Source: Flammula alnicola (taxonomy: Eukaryota; Basidiomycota; Agaricomycetes; Agaricales; Strophariaceae). Taken from it: a stretch of DNA of 11,249 nucleotides. Shown here in pieces: positions 7,434-11,249 of this stretch. Where the stretch lies: contig JADNRV010000842.1 in assembly GCA_015499995.1 (NCBI GenBank), forward strand, positions 1 through 11,249, in the 5' to 3' direction. Within the stretch, counting starts at the first letter, position 1; every line of letters starts with the position of its first letter. The notes under the pieces are model-generated. The model was not told the origin of the DNA and did not search any database. It saw only the letters and a program-made list of their open reading frames with translations. A program made the position numbers and the translations under genes.

Positions 7434-8588
7434 TAGTCACGTGAGCTATGTTAAATGTCCCGAACTCAGGACTTTTGGCAGGCTCCTAAAACCACCTCTC
7501 GTATCTCGAGGACGACTTATGTGAGGGGGAGTTGATATGAAAAGGGAGGGTGGCTGTGTTGATAAAGCAATAGCCAAATAAACAAATGAACGGGTTCTCC
7601 TCTCGATAGAGAGGCTGGCAACTTTGGGCTTCGGCTATCCCTCGGGCGCTAGGGTTACATTTAAAGATTTTTCGCCATCAGGTGACCTCGCCACCGTGCC
7701 ATTCGATGAGTATTCGCGTTGACTATTTTGGAAATAATCCCCTTTCTTCGAAATACCAACGAAATACTAACCCCAAGCCTTATTCTAACATAAAAAAAAG
7801 ACTCTAAATCACAACCGAGGCCCACAGATTTAGGCCTACACATATTCAAGAAGTGACATTGCTGTTTCAAGACCAAAGTTGCCCAACAGTGGCAACAATG
7901 TTGTTGCCTGTGCACCAACAGGAGCAGATGTTGTTTTGGCCTACAACAGTCTTTCTATTAGTAAGGCAGGACTACTATTATTATGAGCAATACTTTACGG
8001 AGCTCGCAGCAATATGGTGATTTTGTGGAGGAAATACTTAGCCCAAATAGCGCGGTGGCGAGGCCACCTGATGGCGAAAAATCTTTAAATGTAACCCTAG
8101 GGCTAGGTTTATTTGATGCCCCAGCCTCTATCGAGAGTAGGTTCGGATCAATCCACCTTTTTAGGATGCCGTTCTTTGTTTATCTTTATTTTTCTTTATG
8201 TTATGTCGCAGCAATCGGCTTGCTTCAAACTGCCCGTCAGTAGGGGGTTTGCTCGCACACGACGCTTGCCCGCAGTTCTCGTGGTATGCCTTAGGTCTTT
8301 TGGCGCAAATACTTATGCACATCGAATTAAAAAAATTTGTCGACTCAGATCCTGTAAGGAGCCCTTCTTACCTGCACTGCAGTGTGATTGATGTGCCATA
8401 AATGCGAAAATTGCCGACCCACGCACTGTGATTCAGAGACTTGATATTTTTCGCTGTAACGTTGTAAGCACATCAACACACTACCTTAAATTTCGGACAT
8501 TAGATAAAATTTACCTAATGTGCTTCCCTTCGAATGCTATCTCCCAAAAGTCCTGAGTTCGGGACATTTGACATAGCTCACGTGACTA
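7434..8588. mobile_element. Non-autonomous TIR element with TA target duplication (outer)
   Basis: The element spans 7436-8586 (1,151 bp) and is flanked by TA on both sides (7434-7435 and 8587-8588). The terminal inverted repeats are 43 bp (7436-7478 and 8544-8586), beginning GTCACGTGAGCTATGT, with one mismatch. TA duplication is the hallmark of the Tc1/mariner/pogo superfamily. No transposase frame is present, so it is a MITE-like passenger that would need an enzyme supplied elsewhere. Without the nested 446-bp element and its TA it is about 703 bp. It contains a purine tract GAGGGGGAG (7523-7531), a CCTCTC-GATA-GAGAGG hairpin (about 7601-7616) and a conserved ACATTAG/CTAATGT hairpin (8497-8521). 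It interrupts an unidentified minus-strand gene at its right side. Related copies lie at 9112-9244 and 10721-11249. Confidence 0.92.
7650..8099. mobile_element. 446-bp TIR element nested in the outer element, TA duplication
   Basis: The element spans 7652-8097 and has 45-bp terminal inverted repeats (7652-7696 and 8053-8097) beginning GGGTTACATTTAAAGAT with one mismatch, flanked by TA at 7650-7651 and 8098-8099. The interior has no coherent coding frame. The size, the long near-perfect inverted repeats and the TA duplication fit a MITE of the Tc1/mariner type, but its terminal sequence differs from that of the outer element, so it is a different family. The near identity of the arms implies a fairly recent insertion, younger than the outer element by the nesting order. 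Confidence 0.92.
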
Positions 8589-8589
8589 T

Positions 8590-8677
8590 GTAGATGAGAT
8601 ACGATCAGTACTCCGTCAAAAGGTGTAGAAAAGCGGATATCCCACTGCGGGTCTACGCTGAAGCCTTGGATGGCCAT
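8590..8677 (-). pseudogene. 5' exon of an unidentified gene, cut by the outer TIR element
   Basis: On the minus strand, an ATG at 8675-8677 sits in good context (CACAATGGCC) after a pyrimidine-rich leader (CTCATCCTCTCCCCTCCACA). It opens a coherent frame: MAIQGFSVDPQWDIRFSTPF, continuing DGVLIVSHLH up to the TA duplication of the mobile element. Only about 29 codons remain before the insertion. Across the insertion the host frame would continue for a dozen or so codons to a stop. The product is not recognised. The promoter-like upstream region supports a real gene start. Confidence 0.42.
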
Positions 8678-8688
8678 TGTGGAGGGGA

Positions 8689-8777
8689 GAGGATGAGATA
8701 TACTTATCTGCCTCGATGCAGACGCGCTACGCACGACGCGCGCTGTCACGTACGTGACATTACGTGACATTACACGG
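8689..8777 (-). promoter_or_regulatory. Putative promoter with clustered ACGTGAC motifs
   Basis: About 70-100 bases upstream of ATG 8677 (minus) lies the perfect 14-base palindrome GTCACGTACGTGAC (8745-8758), directly followed by ATTACGTGAC (8759-8768) and ATTACACGG (8769-8777). ACGTGAC and CACGTA cores resemble bZIP/CRE or bHLH-type sites. A TATA-like AGTATATCT lies near 8695-8703. The arrangement suggests a regulated promoter. The trans-acting factor is unknown. Confidence 0.42.
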
Positions 8778-9111
8778 CTTCCTGGAGCCCATTTCCTTCG
8801 CCTTGACTTTAAATGCATGTCTTCAGCACGGGACACAATCTGAGGAAGCAAAAGGCCTTACAAGTATTAGGACATGTCGTGTTAATTTTGTTGGGCACGT
8901 TGAAGGCCAGTGGCCTCCACGACGCGAGGATTTCTTCATCCTCCCTGCCAATACACTATCACCTCTTTTCAATATTTTTACGCATGTATTTTGCAGCGCT
9001 AAATCATAAAAATGACATATATGCATGTATATAATGTAACCCGAGTTGAATTTTTATAGCGCGTTGAATGTGAAGAGTGCGAATGGCCAAAGACGAAACC
9101 TCTGATTTCAG
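8778..9111. other. Spacer without recognised genes
   Basis: Only short frames occur on both strands, none with a recognisable motif. An alternating purine/pyrimidine run ACATATATGCATGTATATA lies near 9015-9033. Confidence 0.4.
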
Positions 9112-9244
9112 GCAGTTTGGCACAAGCCCTTCTGCGAAGGATTACCCGTACCGGGCCGGAGCAAGCGGCTTGCTCCGAACCTATATCGAGAGGAGAACAG
9201 TTACTCACTTTCCGCCTTGAACTTTGAATATAAAAGGAAGGTCC
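9112..9244 (+). repeat. Diverged partial copy of the outer-element family with TATA core
   Basis: GGCAGTTTGGCACAAGCC (9112-9129) matches the reverse complement of the outer element's GGCTTGCTTCAAACTGCC (about 8215-8232). TCCGAACCTATATCGAGAGG (9174-9193) matches the reverse complement of 8130-8152, and GAGGAGAAC also matches the reverse complement near 7595-7603. The copy ends with a core TTTCCGCCTTGAACTTTGAA and TATAAAAGGAAGGTCC (9208-9244). That core recurs on the minus strand at 10721-10760. A perfect GGAGCAAGC-G-GCTTGCTCC palindrome is at 9160-9178. The TATA box could be a promoter of the element. Confidence 0.6.
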
Positions 9245-9555
9245 GGCATTCGGGAAATTTTGAACGCCGGTGCGCCTTTGTTGATTATTTGGTTTCGACT
9301 TATTTATAGGAGACATCAGCGGCGGGGACGGGTAAGTGGGCCGCTTGGCCGTGTACCCACGCAAAATGTCAACTTCGAGTCTTCGACCCACATCTTGATC
9401 AACGGTGCTTCGCTGTTACTGTCCACCACGAGGATCGAGAAGAATCACACCCTAAGACGAGAAGCGCGTTCTAGAGACGGCAGTTGAGCATTGAAAGCCC
9501 ATTTCAGTAAGTTTCTCCGAGTCTAGCAACAATTTTGTACTAGTTAATTAACCAA
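9245..9555. other. Unassigned sequence left of the Atm1 relic
   Basis: Short frames run on both strands. On the minus strand APLIKMWVEDSKLTFCVGTR reads as a plausible protein piece but has no identifiable family. It may be another host fragment lying beside the Atm1 piece between the two converging repeats. Confidence 0.3.
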
Positions 9556-9647
9556 TCAACAACAGTAATTGGATGAAGTCGTCCGCATCAGCTCTTCGTG
9601 TGTGCCTTGTTCCACAACCTCGCCCTCTTTTAACACAATGATCAGGT

Positions 9648-9729
9648 CTGCAAGTGTATAGAACAATGGCATTAGTCACATAGAGCAAAAAAGAAAGCGA
9701 AAGGAAGAGGAGCGAAGAAAGAGACATAC
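9648..9729 (-). other. Atm1 relic intron with duplicated 5' splice region
   Basis: On the minus strand the donor region reads GAGGCTG-GTAGAGGCTG-GTATGT, a 10-base tandem duplication that offers two donors (GTAGAG and GTATGT). The branch-like GTGACTAAT and the acceptor CACTTGCAG end at 9648. The outer donor GTAGAG joins VEA to DLIIVL correctly, while the stronger GTATGT leads to a TGA at the junction. Confidence 0.6.
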
Positions 9730-9863
9730 CAGCCTCTACCAGCCTCAACCACCGTGGTGCGCAGCTTGTGTGCTACGAATATACCTGTGCGTGCTTTATC
9801 TAGCAGCACAGTATTTATGTTCTTCATAAGCTCTGACTCTGTATGAGCATCCAACACGGAAGT

Positions 9864-9932
9864 CTAAAGAGTCGAGCCAAAATAGTCAGCTCTATCAAAA
9901 GGACCGACGAACCCTCCCAAGAAAAGACGTAC
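9864..9932 (-). other. Atm1 relic intron
   Basis: On the minus strand the donor is GTACGT (9932 downward), with a branch-like GAGCTGACT and the acceptor CTCTTTAG ending at 9864. At 69 bases and phase 0, it joins DEP to TSVLD, restoring the Walker B to D-loop spacing of ABC ATPases. Confidence 0.7.
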
Positions 9933-10023
9933 AGGTTCGTCAAAGAACAAAATGGGCGGATCCTTCAACATCGCTCTCGCCACTGCCAAGTGCTGCTTCT
10001 CCCCTCTGCTGATCATCAGCCCG

Positions 10024-10037
10024 CGCTCAGCGCTCAG
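10024..10037 (-). repeat. 7-bp tandem duplication in the Atm1 relic
   Basis: CGCTCAG occurs twice in a row on the plus strand (10024-10030, 10031-10037). With one copy removed, the minus strand reads VAER-GLMIS, the expected ABC signature context, so the duplication is a frameshifting mutation. Confidence 0.7.
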
Positions 10038-10271
10038 CGACCACCGTTGCATAACCATCCGGCAGCCGCTCAATCGATTCGCCTTGTGCGCAACCTCCTT
10101 CACCTCCTCGGTCGCATCGAGCCATTCATAGCGAATGTTATACATGATATCTGCGTGGAAAAGCGGCGTGTCCTGTGGAATGACGCCAATCGCACGCCGT
10201 AATGATTCGAGTTGGACGTGGTGGATGTCTTGCCCGTCGATAGATATGCGTCCGGATGTGGGGTCATAGAA

Positions 10272-10720
10272 TTATACTTATGTTCTTTGCGTTCTTTTCT
10301 AATGTGAAATTGATTCTTAGAAATGCTCGAGGGAAGATCTGGGGCTCAGACGAGATTAACGTTGAAGGATGGAAGCCCTTGAAGCGACTACAAGGTCACG
10401 AAAGCGGTTTGTCTATGCCACCTCAAGCTTCTGAATCCAAGTTACAGTTACTCACATTTAGATAGACGTTACATCGAGAGGCACTCCCGAGTGAAGAAAT
10501 TTGTGAATGCGAGCTTGAACTTTGAAAAGGAAGACATTCCGATGATTTTTGCCAACGGCGGTGTCCAGCATCTGCCGTGGTCAAGAAATCATGAACGCGA
10601 GGAGATTGTACAGAGCCAGAATCCACGGCGCATCCAGATACGTCTTTGCAACGATCGGCGTCGATCGTGCCATGTCGCCCAAACTGCAAACAGAGGCGCA
10701 GAGGGCGGGAGTTATTCTTA
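10272..10720. other. Unassigned sequence between the Atm1 relic and the right repeat
   Basis: On the minus strand, an acceptor-like TTTGCAG (10690-10684) is followed by an ATG (10673-10671) opening MARSTPIVAKTYLDAPW and a stop about 30 codons on; further down, RNVFLFKVQARIHKFLHSG lies in the same frame. On the plus strand the frame with GVDRAMSPKLQTEAQRAG is open. None can be identified. This may be a third host fragment or the 5' part of a transcript started from the adjacent TATA core. Confidence 0.3.
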
Positions 10721-10760
10721 GGACCTTCCTTTTATATATTTAAAGTTCAAGGCGGAAACT
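10721..10760 (-). promoter_or_regulatory. TATA-bearing core conserved with 9208-9244
   Basis: On the minus strand: TTTCCGCCTTGAACTTTAAA, then TATATAAAAGGAAGGTCC. The plus-strand copy at 9208-9244 matches over the whole core except for two bases missing in the A/T run and one substitution. Conservation stops abruptly after GGTCC in both copies. It fits a core promoter of the repeat family. Confidence 0.55.
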
Positions 10761-11249
10761 CAAAAGTGGAGGAGAACGTTCATTTGTTTATTTGGCTATT
10801 GCTTTATCAACACAGCCACCCTCCCTCATATTTCATATTATTATCAACTCCCCCTCACATAAGTAAGTCGTCCTCGAGATACGAGAGGTGGTTTTAGGAG
10901 CCTGGACTTTTGGAGCTTTTGGGAGATAGAATTCGAAGGGAAGCACATTAGGTAATATTTTTCTAATGTCCGAAATTTAAGGTAGTGCGTTGATGTACTT
11001 TCAACGTTACAGCGGAAAATATCGTCTCTGAATCACAGTGCGTGCGTCGGCGATTTTCGCATTTATGGCACATCAATCACGCTCCAGTATAGGTAAGAAG
11101 GGCCCCTGAGAGGATCTGAGTCGACAAAATTTTTTTCGATGCGCATCAGTGTTTGCGCCGAAAGATCCAAGGTATATCACGAGAACTGCGGGCAAGCGTC
11201 GTGTGCGAGGCAAACCCCCTACTGACGGGCAGTTTGAAGCAAGCCGATT
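10721..11249 (-). mobile_element. Second copy of the outer-element family, permuted order, runs off the window
   Basis: On the minus strand, 11249 down to about 10917 matches 8212-8550 of the outer element (shared features include the GGACATTAG...CTAATGT hairpin, and CTTCCCTTCGAAT). It then passes through a short junction (10904-10923) straight into a match to 7479-7592, the opposite end of the outer element (CTCGAGGACGACTTA, GTGAGGGGGAGTTGATA, CAATAGCCAAATAAACAAAT), and ends with the TATA core. So the right-end and left-end segments are fused head to tail and the 43-bp terminal repeats are almost entirely missing. It has no coding frame shared with the first copy. The rest lies beyond the window. 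Confidence 0.8.

Larger units (their letters stand above)
9556..10271 (-). pseudogene. ATM1: Atm1-type mitochondrial ABC exporter, partial nucleotide-binding domain, intron-containing relic
   Basis: Atm1 is a half-size ABC transporter of the inner mitochondrial membrane that exports a sulfur species for cytosolic Fe-S protein assembly. Here only part of its ATPase domain remains. In minus-strand order: FYDPTSGRISIDGQDI, then GVIPQDTPLF (Q-loop), MYNIRY, an out-of-frame ERLPDGYATVVAER segment, GLMISRGEKQ (signature, with Arg where Gly is usual), PPILFFDE (Walker B), an intron 9864-9932 (GTACGT...TTTAG), TSVLDAHTES (D-loop), FVAHKLRT (H-loop), an intron 9648-9729 or slightly longer, and DLIIVLKEGEVVEQGTHEEL. 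It stops at TGA 9556-9558, short of the usual C-terminal tail. The Walker A, the membrane domain and the presequence are absent, with an in-frame TAA immediately upstream of FYDP. A 7-bp tandem duplication and an earlier shift break the middle. Retained introns show that the copy came from DNA, not from mRNA. Confidence 0.88.

Noticed and set aside
7523..7600. Purine tract GAGGGGGAG plus following TTGATA as a polypurine tract and LTR start of a Copia-type element
   Set aside because: The resemblance is real, but no reverse transcriptase, integrase, primer-binding site or second LTR is present, while TA-flanked terminal inverted repeats are; kept only as an alternative in the permuted-copy finding.
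8113..8401. Overlapping plus-strand frames inside the outer TIR element as a transposase
   Set aside because: The matching copy at 10905-11249 does not keep any of these frames open and there is no DDE/D-type motif; the sequence is non-coding.
8999..9391. Minus-strand 130-codon frame
   Set aside because: It runs across the diverged repeat copy and its TATA core, and the translation has no motif and is low in order; it is a chance frame.
1..11249. CRISPR arrays, prokaryotic operons, ribosome binding sites, tRNA or rRNA genes
   Set aside because: Introns and gene families are eukaryotic; the tandem arrays are too diverged and dyad-rich for CRISPR; no tRNA cloverleaf or rRNA segment was seen by eye.

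Overview
This looks like a decayed, transposon-rich stretch of a basidiomycete (probably agaricomycete) nuclear genome. The evidence is short spliceosomal introns of about 50-80 bases with GTATGT/GTACGT/GTAAGT donors and fungal branch points, a Tnp2-type (CACTA) transposase of the kind common in mushroom genomes, a FunK1-type fungal kinase remnant, and an intron-containing remnant of the mitochondrial ABC exporter Atm1. No intact full-length gene is visible. The species cannot be named from the sequence.

Layout, left to right. Positions 1-1715 hold little that can be recognised: a possible two-exon fragment with a textbook intron (844-903), then GC-rich hairpin sequence. Positions 1716-2096 are a six-unit, about 69-bp degenerate minisatellite, and 2447-2697 is a second array built from related GTTC/GAAC dyads. 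Positions 2820-3953 carry kinase-related debris: an unassigned fragment, an N-lobe-like piece on the minus strand, and the C-terminal part of a FunK1-like kinase on the plus strand with two frameshifts. Positions 4250-5074 hold a decayed gene with a proline/glutamine-rich part and a zinc-chelating domain resembling the WRKY/GCM1 fold. A small C2H2 zinc-finger gene with a TATA box lies at 6208-6674 and directly abuts a minus-strand Tnp2 fragment (6656-7379).

The right third is nested mobile DNA. A 1,151-bp element (7436-8586; 43-bp terminal inverted repeats, TA target duplication) contains a second 446-bp element (7652-8097; 45-bp terminal inverted repeats, also TA). The outer element sits immediately after the first 29 or so codons of an unidentified minus-strand gene whose promoter side has a cluster of ACGTGAC motifs. 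Positions 9112-9244 and 10721-11249 are diverged, converging copies of the outer element's sequence family, each with a conserved TATA-bearing core. Between them lies the Atm1 relic (9556-10271), which keeps its introns and has paired frameshifts.

The pieces do not form a pathway. The window reads as a graveyard in which elements inserted into each other, into host genes and beside captured or stranded gene fragments. The points most worth following are the circularly permuted element copy at the right end, the Atm1 fragment enclosed by converging TATA-bearing repeats, and the dyad-rich minisatellites.
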